64,000 bases of DNA from Lachnospiraceae bacterium. GTDB taxonomy: Bacteria; Bacillota; Clostridia; Lachnospirales; Lachnospiraceae. The notes below the pieces were generated by a model. It was not told the origin of the DNA and made no database searches. It saw only the letters and a program-made list of their open reading frames with translations. Made by a program: the position numbers and the translations under genes. Below, piece after piece: positions 9,078 through 18,231 of this stretch (within the stretch, counting starts at the first letter, position 1; every line of letters starts with the position of its first letter). The stretch is taken from NCBI GenBank assembly GCA_011959105.1, contig BLLU01000225.1, positions 1-64,000 of the forward strand, in the 5' to 3' direction.

Positions 9078-10364
9078 ATGAATTGTAACACACAAAACGC
9101 AAAAATTGCATCCATAACTGAAAAAACCTTGATTGTTGGAATCGATGTGGGAAGTGAAACCCACTATGCCAGGGCATTCGACTGGCGCAACTATGAATAT
9201 ACCAGAAAGCCACTGGAATTCAGTAACACAGAGGCAGGGTTCCGGACATTCAAAGCATGGCTGGAGGATATAGCGGCGAAACACGGTAAAACTGCCGTAA
9301 TACCGGGCATGGAGCCGACAGGACATTACTGGTTTGCCCTGGGGAAATTCCTGCAGGACAGCGGGATGAGACCTGTGCATGTGAATCCCCACCACGTGAA
9401 AAAATCAAAAGAACTGGATGACAACAACCCCAGCAAAAATGACCGCAAAGATCCAAAGACGATCGCCGCACTTGTCAATGAGGGGAGGTTCTCTTACCCT
9501 TACATACCGGCCGGTATTTATGCAGAGATCAGGAGCTTATCGAACCTGCGTTTCCAGACGCAGGAGGAGCTTACAAGGATCAAGAACCGTACCGCCAGAT
9601 GGTTTGCCATCTACTTCCCTGAATATAAAGACGTTTATGGGGATTATAAGGCAGTCAGCGGGAGGATGGTACTGAAGGAAGCGCCGCTGCCGGAGGATAT
9701 TCATAAACTTGGCGCAGAAGGTGTGAACCGGATATGGAGGGACGCAAAGCTCAGAGGCGCCGGAATGAAGAGGGCAAAGGCCCTGGTATCGGCAGCGGGG
9801 CACAGCGTAGGAAGTAAGGAAGCACCGGGAGCGGCAAGGATGGAACTGAAGAACCTGCTGAACGACATGGATGTATATACCTCAAGGCTGGAGGAGCTTT
9901 TCCTGAAAATAGAGGAAAAGCTGAAAGAGATCCCATATGTTGATAAACTGATGGGGATTAAGGGGATCGGCCTGGTAACAGTCAGCGGATTCATTGCGGA
10001 GGTGGGAGACATAGGACGTTTTGACAACCCAAAGCAGTTACAGAAGCTGGCGGGATATGGGATTGTGGCGAATGATTCCGGGAAGCATAACGGCGAGAGC
10101 CGGATCAGTTACAGGGGAAGGAAACGCCTGAGGTATGTGCTGTATGAGGCGGCGATATCCTTGATTGGGAAGAATGCAGAGTTCAGGGCAATACATGAGT
10201 ATTACCGGACACGTAAAGAAAACCCGTTAAAGAAGATGCAGTCTGTAGTGGCGGTAGCGTGCAAGGTTCTGAGGATATTTTACACGATACTGACAAAAGG
10301 TGTAGACTATGATGCCGGAAAACTGATGGGTGACATCAGGAGACCGCGGATCCAGGCGGCGTAA
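9078..10364 (+). CDS. IS110-family transposase
   Basis: VGIDVGSETHYA N-terminal RuvC-like DEDD domain, C-terminal Transposase_20-like MGIKGIGLVTVSGFIAEVGDIGRF...LAGYGIVANDSG...R. Confidence 0.92.
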   Translation: MNCNTQNAKIASITEKTLIVGIDVGSETHYARAFDWRNYEYTRKPLEFSNTEAGFRTFKAWLEDIAAKHGKTAVIPGMEPTGHYWFALGKFLQDSGMRPVHVNPHHVKKSKELDDNNPSKNDRKDPKTIAALVNEGRFSYPYIPAGIYAEIRSLSNLRFQTQEELTRIKNRTARWFAIYFPEYKDVYGDYKAVSGRMVLKEAPLPEDIHKLGAEGVNRIWRDAKLRGAGMKRAKALVSAAGHSVGSKEAPGAARMELKNLLNDMDVYTSRLEELFLKIEEKLKEIPYVDKLMGIKGIGLVTVSGFIAEVGDIGRFDNPKQLQKLAGYGIVANDSGKHNGESRISYRGRKRLRYVLYEAAISLIGKNAEFRAIHEYYRTRKENPLKKMQSVVAVACKVLRIFYTILTKGVDYDAGKLMGDIRRPRIQAA

Positions 10365-10780
10365 GAAACGAACATAAACCACAAGCGGGCAATGCCCTGT
10401 CATGGTTGGGTTGAACTTTCAAAAATTTTGATTGAGAGTTGAATCCAGCTGTGACGGGAAAGCTGGAAAGTATGGGGAACGATCCGGGAAAACGTCCACC
10501 GAAAGGTGCCGGTGAGGGAAGCATAAGAGACAGGTCAGTAAGACTTATAACAAAGAATGAGCCGGTAGTCGGCAGGAATATTATCCATAGGGCATGACCC
10601 TGTAAAGGAGCTAAGCTGACACCCTGGTTATGGACAGGCGGGACGAAGGAAGTTAGGACCCCGAAGAGATGAGGGTGATCCTGGTAGACACGGGAGGTTC
10701 GCTGCCGTAGAAGGAGGGGCATACACAAGGCCATGTAGAGCGGAAACGGAAGACGTTCTATTTCGTATACCCCAACACCT
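10365..10780 (+). ncRNA. structured non-coding region downstream of IS110 transposase (candidate bridge RNA or group II intron 5' fragment)
   Basis: No convincing ORF; multiple perfect hairpins: TCCAGCT(10444)/AGCTGGA(10461), CACC-GAAA-GGTG (10497-10508), GCCG-gtagt-CGGC (10561-10573), AGGG-catga-CCCT (10589-10601). Confidence 0.4.
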
Positions 10781-10901
10781 CTATTTTCGTACCAGATACA
10801 GAGAAATGTCCATCATCGTGGCTCATTCATCTGAGATATGTAACTAAAAATTCCTTGAAAATCAAGGGAAAAAGACTTGACTAAATAGGGAGGAAAAAGA
10901 A

Positions 10902-11492
10902 ATGAATAAACAGGAAGCGGAACAATATGCGTTTGAGATCATCCCTCTGCCCAGGGAAAAGTGGCAGGGAACGCCCATCCCCATGAGGTATACCACTAAG
11001 GAATATTATGATGTGGAGATGGAGGAGAGCCCGGAAGGCTTTCGGGTTATTATGGAGAAGAAATCCTTTGCGGAACCGGTAAGTCATACCCCGGAGGAGT
11101 ACGACTTTCCCGACAGTCTGTATCAGGAACATTGGGAGAAAGCCTGTGCCTGGGGAATTGTAAAGGAGGGTGAGATGATCGCCTGCATAGAGACCTGTCC
11201 CGAGGAATGGTCAAATCGCCTGATGGTGACAGAACTATGGGTGCATGAGGACTACCGCAGGCAGGGGATTGCGCATGCTCTGATGGCGCTGGCCAAAGAA
11301 CAGGCCCAACGGGATAAGCGTCGGGCGCTGATGTTGGAGACCCAGTCCTGTAATGTGGGAGCCATCGCTTTCTATCGCCAAGAGGGCTTTGCTCTGATCG
11401 GTTTTGATTCCTGCTGCTACCAGAACCGGGATCTGGAGCGCAAGGAGGTGCGGCTGAATCTGGGCATTCTGTATCATCAGGAGGCACAGTAG
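10902..11492 (+). CDS. GNAT family N-acetyltransferase
   Basis: LWVHEDYRRQGIAHALMALAKEQA acetyl-CoA site; LETQSCNVGAIAFYRQEGFALIGFD. Confidence 0.88.
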   Translation: MNKQEAEQYAFEIIPLPREKWQGTPIPMRYTTKEYYDVEMEESPEGFRVIMEKKSFAEPVSHTPEEYDFPDSLYQEHWEKACAWGIVKEGEMIACIETCPEEWSNRLMVTELWVHEDYRRQGIAHALMALAKEQAQRDKRRALMLETQSCNVGAIAFYRQEGFALIGFDSCCYQNRDLERKEVRLNLGILYHQEAQ

Positions 11493-11511
11493 CTGAAACA
11501 AATTCTAAATT

Positions 11512-11925
11512 CTATTGCTGGCTGGGGTTCTCCAGGTCGTCGGACAGTTTTAATAAATCAATGTATTTGATAATGTCCTGGCGACGCCCCGAAGGCAATT
11601 CCAAGATGGTGTCTTTAATATCCGAGACTGTATATTGGTCCAACAATTTCCTGTCCATATCGTCTATGGGGGCAATATAATCAGTAAGGCCCAACAGATA
11701 ATCCACCGACACGTGAAAGAACTCTGCCATTTTACCCAGCGTTTTAATATCCGGCAAATGCTTGTCATTTTCGTAACTTGATATGGCACTGACCGACAGG
11801 TTGAGATAGGCGGCTAATTCCTTCTGATAGACCCCCTGTTTTGTGCGTAAATTGTATAATCTTTCTCCGATTTTCATGCGTAAACTCCCGATTTTCCTGA
11901 CTTGTTGAATGGTTTCCGATTTCAT
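11512..11925 (-). CDS. XRE-family HTH transcriptional regulator
   Basis: LRTKQGVYQKELAAYLNLSVSAISSYENDKHLPDIKTLGKMAEFFHVSVDYLLG HTH_3. Confidence 0.92.
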   Translation of the reverse strand: MKSETIQQVRKIGSLRMKIGERLYNLRTKQGVYQKELAAYLNLSVSAISSYENDKHLPDIKTLGKMAEFFHVSVDYLLGLTDYIAPIDDMDRKLLDQYTVSDIKDTILELPSGRRQDIIKYIDLLKLSDDLENPSQQ

Positions 11926-12179
11926 TGTACCGCCTTTTGGCAAAAAGAAAAATAGGAGTATATACACTCAGGAAAATAATTTTTTTGAAAAAGTGAATTT
12001 TAACAAAGGTAAAATAAGGTTTTCTCTTTCTTTTTTTGTAATAAAATCACAAGAATTTAACAAGGTTAATTTGAAGAACACACGCGTTGATTCTGTTATA
12101 TTAAAAGCAGGTCAATCGTCTGCCGGGCCGCAGGAGCAAAAGGCCTGGAAGGCAGACGGAATCTTATAGCAGGAGGGAT

Positions 12180-13031
12180 ATGCGGATGAATACGGAGCAG
12201 CAGAGAAGATACAGAGTACAGTTGGCCCGGACAAGAAGGCGGCAGAGACGAATCAGGAATGTGTTGCGGGTCTGCCTGACAACGGTGGCAGTGGGGCTGA
12301 TCATGGTGGCCGCAATATGGTATGACAGGGCGGACGGACAGGCGGCCGGAGGAACTGGTGCCGGAGCAGGCACAGGCGGTCAACTTATGACACAGGAGCA
12401 GTCAGTTCAGGAGTATCCGGAAAGTCTGCTGAAACTGTTGGAATTAAACCCGGAGGCAGAGCCCTTTGTGCGGGGATATTTCCAGAACAGGGACAAGCAT
12501 CCCGAGATTGACTTGTCAGGAGAAGTGGTTCAGGGAACCATTCCTCTTTTTCTCCAATGGGATGAGCGATGGGGATATGAGACTTACGGGAGTGACCTTA
12601 TAGCCATAACGGGCTGCGGTCCCACCTGCCTGTCCATGGTATGGTGCGGGCTCAGCGGCCAGACCCGGTGGGATCCTCTGAGTATGGCAGGGTACGCGGA
12701 GAAGGAAGGCTATTATGTAAAGGGGGCAGGTACTGCCTGGGACTTTATGAAAATGGGAGCGGAAGGCCTGGGACTGACAGTGGAAGAAATTTCCTTTGAC
12801 GCAAATCATATTTTGGCATGGCTGGAGGGGGGCAATCCCATCATATGTGCCATGCGGCCCGGGGATTTCACTACCACAGGACATTTTATCGTGCTGTCCG
12901 GCCTGGATGAGTATGGAAGAGTAATAGTGAGGGATCCCAACAGCAGGAGTAACAGCGAAAAAGCCTGGGAGGTGGATGAACTGATGCCTCAGATCAAAAA
13001 CCTGTGGGCCTATCGGTATGAACAGGTTTAG
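12180..13031 (+). CDS. membrane-anchored C39-family peptidase-like protein
   Basis: N-terminal TM (VCLTTVAVGLIMVAAIWY), IPLFLQWDERWGYETYG...ITGCGPTCLSMV...GHFIVLSGLDEYGRVIVRDPNS. Confidence 0.85.
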   Translation: MRMNTEQQRRYRVQLARTRRRQRRIRNVLRVCLTTVAVGLIMVAAIWYDRADGQAAGGTGAGAGTGGQLMTQEQSVQEYPESLLKLLELNPEAEPFVRGYFQNRDKHPEIDLSGEVVQGTIPLFLQWDERWGYETYGSDLIAITGCGPTCLSMVWCGLSGQTRWDPLSMAGYAEKEGYYVKGAGTAWDFMKMGAEGLGLTVEEISFDANHILAWLEGGNPIICAMRPGDFTTTGHFIVLSGLDEYGRVIVRDPNSRSNSEKAWEVDELMPQIKNLWAYRYEQV

Positions 13032-13317
13032 GGTACAGGACCAACCCACCGTTTAAAAAGTTCCTGTACTTTTCGGGGAATATATGATATAATAACCTCA
13101 TTCGCGACAGGAAATGGCCCAATGGCCATCCATATAGTATGTGCGGACTGCACAGCATCTGCTGTCGGGAAGAGCACTGGTCACGGAAAACGGATTAAGA
13201 GTTGTCTATATAGAATACTGGGGGCAAGGGGGAGCGGCACAAAACTGCTCCTCTTTTGATATGGGGACAGGGAAAAGGCGGGGCGAAAATATCTATAGCG
13301 GGAAAGGGATTGGGGAT

Positions 13318-13791
13318 ATGCGGATCAGAAGGGCACAGGCCGGAGACATGGAAGGGATTAACAGATTGTTGTTTCAGGTGCTTGCGGTACATCATGAGGG
13401 CAGGCCGGATCTGTTCAAAGGAAATGTGAAGAAGTATACGGATGAGGAATTGGCCAAGCTGATAGCAGATGACAGCCGCCCCATATTTGTGGGGGTGGAC
13501 GAGACATCGGAACGGGTGCTGGGCTATGCCTTCTGTGTGTTCCAGCGGCAGAAGGACAGCAATATCCTCACGGATATCAAGACTTTGTATATAGATGATC
13601 TCTGTGTGGAGGAGGAATTGCGGGGACAGCATGTGGGCCGCCGGATCTACGAGTATGTGCTGGACTTCGCCCGCAGGGAAGGCTGCTATAATGTGACGCT
13701 GAACGTGTGGGCCTGCAATCGGGCGGCTCTGCGTTTTTATGAGAGCTGCGGTTTGACGCCCCAAAAGATCGGCATGGAGAAAATATTGTGA
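13318..13791 (+). CDS. GNAT family N-acetyltransferase
   Basis: MRIRRAQAGDMEGINRLL...LYIDDLCVEEELRGQHVGRRIYEYVLDFAR...NRAALRFYESCGL. Confidence 0.9.
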   Translation: MRIRRAQAGDMEGINRLLFQVLAVHHEGRPDLFKGNVKKYTDEELAKLIADDSRPIFVGVDETSERVLGYAFCVFQRQKDSNILTDIKTLYIDDLCVEEELRGQHVGRRIYEYVLDFARREGCYNVTLNVWACNRAALRFYESCGLTPQKIGMEKIL

Positions 13792-13941
13792 GTGAGCCCG
13801 GGCCCGTAATCTGCCATTTGGTGGTTTTTGGTCATATGAGGGCTTGACAAGTACGCCGGATCATAGGACAATGGTGATACAGTGATCGTGCAAATGTACA
13901 TGGATTCATGGTACAACGCCAAGAAAAAGCGAGGTAGGAAC

Positions 13942-15936
13942 ATGCGCAGGAATATGAGAAAAGCAGTACTTTCCCTGATGCTGGCCGGGCTGGTAGGGGC
14001 TCAGGCATTGCCGGTTCGGGCCCAGACCCAGTGGTATGACGACTCGGACATTGTGCGCGCAGATATCAGTTATGAAGATATGGAATATGTGGGCTATGAC
14101 CCGGCATATGCTTATAGCCTGATAGAGGAAATGCGCACATTATCCCTGGAACCGGGAAACGAGGAACAGATCATCGCGAATTATGATCTTATGGGCAGGG
14201 AGCTGGATAAGCTGTATACCCAGCAGGCGCTCAATGAGATCCGCTATTACAGAGATGTGAACAATGAGGAATATGCCGGTATTGACACCCAACTGCAGCA
14301 GGTTTACCGGGAGGTGGTGGATCGGTTTCTGCAGACGGTGCGGGATGTGCTGTGTACAGATTACAGGGAATCTCTGGGTGCTCATATCGGCGATGAGGAG
14401 ATGGTGGAGGACTATCTGGACTATGAGGATATGACCGAGGAACTGCAGGCCCTGCTGGATGAAGAGAACGCCCTGGAGCAGCAGTATGACCAGGCCAGCA
14501 TGGCGGAGTACACTGTTACCGTGAAGGGAAAGAAGTGGACGGAGGAATCCTACAACGAGGCCATAGACGATCTGACCTGGCGGGAGATGCTGGCCATCAG
14601 CACTGCACTGGACCGGGCAAAGAACGAGGCCATATGCCCGATCTTTCTGGATCTGGTCAGGAACCGGAATGCCCGTGCGCAGATTTACGGCTATGACAAT
14701 TATGCCGAGTATGCCTATACCGATCTGTACAACAGGGATTATACCATAGAGGAAATCCGTTCCGTGTATGCGGCGGTCAAGGAATATATCGTGCCGGTGC
14801 TGGCGGAGGTGGAGGAGTATGTCTATGCGGGGAGCCTGAATGATTTGATCTATATGGATCATCTCACGGAGGACTATGTCATAGATGTGGTAGGCCGCCA
14901 TATGGGGGATATTGACCCGGCCCTGGCGGAGGTATATCAGTATATGGTAGATCATCATCTGTATGATATCGACTATGATCCAAACAAGATGAATGTGGGA
15001 TACACCACTACTTTGTTTGAATACCAGGAGCCTTTTATTTTCAACACGCCGGATTATTCCTATTATGATCTGGAGACCATGATTCATGAGTTTGGCCATT
15101 ACAACGAGGCGTTCCATGCGGGTACCACCTTGCTCACGGACGTGACCAATATGGACGTGGCGGAAATCCACTCTCAGGGGCTGGAACTTTTGTATCTGGA
15201 ATATGCGGACGATGTATACGGGGAGGGGCTGGGCGACACGGCGCAGCAGATGATCCTGTACCAGATCCTGTATTCCGTGGTGGACGGATGCCTGTATGAT
15301 GAGTTTCAGAACGCCGTGTTCGCAGCGGATCATGAGATGACGGCGGAGGAAGTAAACCAACTGTTCCGCAGACTTTCGGAGGAATATGGCTACACATATT
15401 ATGACAATTCCGACGCAGCCTATGACTGGGTGGATGTACCCCATACTTTTTCCTCCCCCATGTACTATGTCAGCTATGGAACTTCCGCGCTGGCGGCGCT
15501 GGATATCTGGACTCTCTCACAGGAGGATCGTCAGGCCGGGATTGACAAATATATGGAACTGACCACTTACGGACTGACCACCACTTACTGTGAACTTCTG
15601 GAAAAATGCGGACTGAAGAGCATTTTTGAGGAGGGAACCATCCGGGACATCGCCCAGGCGGTTTCGGACTATACCGCCGCACTGGCCTCCGGGGAAGCGG
15701 GTGGCAGCGATGCGTCTTTTGGCGATTATGAAGAAGACGAGGCGTTTAACCAGTCCATGTGGGAGAGATTCAGCGGTGAATTGGCTGGCAGCAGCGGAGG
15801 CAGTGCTTCCGTTTCGGATATAATGGATCATTTTGCAAGAGTCTATCTGTTCGTCCTGCTGGGAACGGAGGCGCTGACGGTGATTACCGTTCTGATCATC
15901 ATAGGCATGCTGTCCTCCAGAGAGAAGAAAAGGTAA
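13942..15936 (+). CDS. secreted, membrane-anchored M3-like metallopeptidase
   Basis: Signal peptide MRRNMRKAVLSLMLAGLVGAQALPVRAQ, zinc motif MIHEFGHYNEAFH, C-terminal TM helix. Confidence 0.82.
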   Translation: MRRNMRKAVLSLMLAGLVGAQALPVRAQTQWYDDSDIVRADISYEDMEYVGYDPAYAYSLIEEMRTLSLEPGNEEQIIANYDLMGRELDKLYTQQALNEIRYYRDVNNEEYAGIDTQLQQVYREVVDRFLQTVRDVLCTDYRESLGAHIGDEEMVEDYLDYEDMTEELQALLDEENALEQQYDQASMAEYTVTVKGKKWTEESYNEAIDDLTWREMLAISTALDRAKNEAICPIFLDLVRNRNARAQIYGYDNYAEYAYTDLYNRDYTIEEIRSVYAAVKEYIVPVLAEVEEYVYAGSLNDLIYMDHLTEDYVIDVVGRHMGDIDPALAEVYQYMVDHHLYDIDYDPNKMNVGYTTTLFEYQEPFIFNTPDYSYYDLETMIHEFGHYNEAFHAGTTLLTDVTNMDVAEIHSQGLELLYLEYADDVYGEGLGDTAQQMILYQILYSVVDGCLYDEFQNAVFAADHEMTAEEVNQLFRRLSEEYGYTYYDNSDAAYDWVDVPHTFSSPMYYVSYGTSALAALDIWTLSQEDRQAGIDKYMELTTYGLTTTYCELLEKCGLKSIFEEGTIRDIAQAVSDYTAALASGEAGGSDASFGDYEEDEAFNQSMWERFSGELAGSSGGSASVSDIMDHFARVYLFVLLGTEALTVITVLIIIGMLSSREKKR

Positions 15937-15972
15937 CGGCCGGAATAAAATCAGAGAAAGGAAATATATCAA

Positions 15973-16332
15973 ATGAGTTGTCTCGGTAATCTGTTATGGT
16001 TTATATTCGGAGGATGTGTGGGGGGCCTGGGCTGGCTGCTGGCTGGATGTCTGTGGTGTATCACCATCATAGGTGCGCCGGTGGGGATGCAGTGTTTCAA
16101 ATTCGCCTCCATGTCCTTTTTCCCTTTTGGAAAGGAAATCCAGTATGGCGGGGGGACTGTTTCCCTGGTGGTGAACATTATCTGGCTTCTGATTTCCGGG
16201 ATTCCGCTGGCGCTGCACCACCTGGCCTGGGGCTGTGTATTTTGCATAACCATCATAGGGATTCCCTTTGGCATGCAGCATTTTAAACTGGCAAAGCTGG
16301 CACTGATGCCTTTTGGGGCCAGCATAGTGTAG
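15973..16332 (+). CDS. YccF domain-containing membrane protein
   Basis: GGxxxGLGWLLAGCLWCITIIGAPVGMQCFKFASMSFFPFGKEI repeated pattern typical of YccF. Confidence 0.88.
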   Translation: MSCLGNLLWFIFGGCVGGLGWLLAGCLWCITIIGAPVGMQCFKFASMSFFPFGKEIQYGGGTVSLVVNIIWLLISGIPLALHHLAWGCVFCITIIGIPFGMQHFKLAKLALMPFGASIV

Positions 16333-16394
16333 AAAATAGGGTGTTTTCGGCTTCCCGGAAGCACCTTTTTGTATAATAGGAGGAGGAAAAAGAG

Positions 16395-18200
16395 ATGGCA
16401 GAGGAATTGAAGAGCAGGAAAGAAGTACCGGAGGAGTTGACTTGGGATCTGTCCCATATTTATGCCTCGGAGGAGGACATGCTGCGGGACGCAGAGAAGA
16501 TGGAGAGACTGGCCCGGGAGATTGCGGAAAAGTATAAGGGCCGTCTGGATACGCCGGAGCGGATTGATGCCTGCGTCACGGACTACAGGCAGGTGTATGA
16601 ACTGATGACGCTGACGGGCAGTTATTGCAGCCTGGCGGCATCGGTAGATTACTATGACAATTACAACCAGGAGCGGGACGGCAGGATCAGCCGCCAAATT
16701 GCGCAGATTCAGAGTCTGCTGAGTTTTATCAAGAGCGAGATCCTGGAACAGCAGGAAGAAGTCATTGAGAAGGCCATGGAAATCAGTGAGGGCAATAAGC
16801 ATTATCTGCGGGATCTTCTGCGGGACAAGGCTCATAAGCTGCATCCCGAGGCGGAGCGGGTGGTGTCCGCTCTGAGCCGGAGCCTGTACAGCGCGCCCTA
16901 TGAGATCTACAATATCGCCAAATTGGCGGATATGAAGTTTGATCCATTCGTGGTGAACGGGAAAGAGTACCCGCTGGGATACACCCTTTTTGAGGATGAT
17001 TATGAGTATGAGCCGGATACCCAGGTTCGCCGGGCAGCTTTTGAGGCTTTTTCCAGGAAGATCCGGGAGTACGAAAACGTGACGGCGGCGGCCTATAACG
17101 TCAATTTGCAGACGGAAAAAACCCTGTCTACTCTGCGGGGATTTGATTCGGTGTATGATTATCTCCTCTTTGACCAGAGGGTCAGCAGGGAACTTTATGA
17201 CCGCCAGATCAATCTGATCACGGAGAAACTGGCCCCCCATATGCGCAGATATGCTAAGCTGCTCCAGAAGGTGCACGGGCTGGACAGGATGACCTTTGCG
17301 GACCTGAAACTGCCCGTGGATCCGGAGTATGCTCCGGCAGTAACCATCGAAGGCTCCAGGGAGTACATTGAGAAGGGGCTTTCCATTCTGGGAGAGGAGT
17401 ACGTGCAGATGGTGCGTACAGCCTATGAACAGCGCTGGGTGGATTTTGCCCAGAATAAGGGAAAAACCACAGGCGGCTTCTGCTCAAGCCCTTATGGAAA
17501 GAACTCCTATATCCTGTTGAACTGGAATAACAGGATGTCGGATGTGTTTACGCTGGCTCATGAATTGGGACATGCGGGGCATTTTATATCCTGCAACAGC
17601 AGCCAGTCCATTTTCGACACCATGATTTCCACCTATTTTGTGGAGGCGCCTTCTACCATGAACGAACTGCTTATGGCCCATTATCTGTTAAAGACCAGTG
17701 AGGATAAGCGCTTCAGGCGCTGGGTGCTGGCCTGTATGATCGGTAACACTTATTATCACAATTTTGTGACCCATCTGATGGAGGCGGCTTACCAGAGGGA
17801 GGTCTACAAGATTGTGGATGCCGGGGGCAGCGTACAGGCGGAAAGCCTGAGCAACATTATGCGGGATACCCTGCAGAAATTCTGGGGGGATGCGGTGGAG
17901 ATCAACGAAGGCGCGGAACTGACCTGGATGCGCCAGCCTCACTATTATATGGGGCTGTATTCTTACACTTACAGTGCCGGGCTCACCATTGCCACCCAGA
18001 TGTGCAAGCGCATCGAAAGCGAGGGCGCAAGCGCCATTGAGGATTGGAAGAAGGTGCTGGCGGCGGGAAGCACGCTTTCCCCTGTGGAACTGGCAGCGCT
18101 GGCGGGTATAGACATTACCACAGACGCCCCTCTTTTGGATACCATTGAAACCATCGGAGCGATGATTGACGAGATCTGCGAGCTGACGGAACAATTATAA
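16395..18200 (+). CDS. pepF: oligoendopeptidase F
   Basis: WDLSHIYASEEDM start, zinc site LAHELGHAGH, M3 family architecture. Confidence 0.92.
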   Translation: MAEELKSRKEVPEELTWDLSHIYASEEDMLRDAEKMERLAREIAEKYKGRLDTPERIDACVTDYRQVYELMTLTGSYCSLAASVDYYDNYNQERDGRISRQIAQIQSLLSFIKSEILEQQEEVIEKAMEISEGNKHYLRDLLRDKAHKLHPEAERVVSALSRSLYSAPYEIYNIAKLADMKFDPFVVNGKEYPLGYTLFEDDYEYEPDTQVRRAAFEAFSRKIREYENVTAAAYNVNLQTEKTLSTLRGFDSVYDYLLFDQRVSRELYDRQINLITEKLAPHMRRYAKLLQKVHGLDRMTFADLKLPVDPEYAPAVTIEGSREYIEKGLSILGEEYVQMVRTAYEQRWVDFAQNKGKTTGGFCSSPYGKNSYILLNWNNRMSDVFTLAHELGHAGHFISCNSSQSIFDTMISTYFVEAPSTMNELLMAHYLLKTSEDKRFRRWVLACMIGNTYYHNFVTHLMEAAYQREVYKIVDAGGSVQAESLSNIMRDTLQKFWGDAVEINEGAELTWMRQPHYYMGLYSYTYSAGLTIATQMCKRIESEGASAIEDWKKVLAAGSTLSPVELAALAGIDITTDAPLLDTIETIGAMIDEICELTEQL

Positions 18201-18231
18201 AAACAGCGGAATTTTAATATAGGAGAAAAAT

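Larger units (their letters stand above)
8900..10870 (+). mobile_element. IS110-family insertion element (approximate limits)
   Basis: DEDD-type transposase plus flanking non-coding DNA; IS110 elements make no target duplication, so ends not resolved. Confidence 0.5.

Noticed and set aside
16333-16380. Terminator between YccF and pepF (GGTGTTTTCGGCTTCCCGGAAGCACCTTTTT)
   Set aside because: Hairpin with T-run is possible but imperfect; pepF RBS lies directly downstream, so not called.
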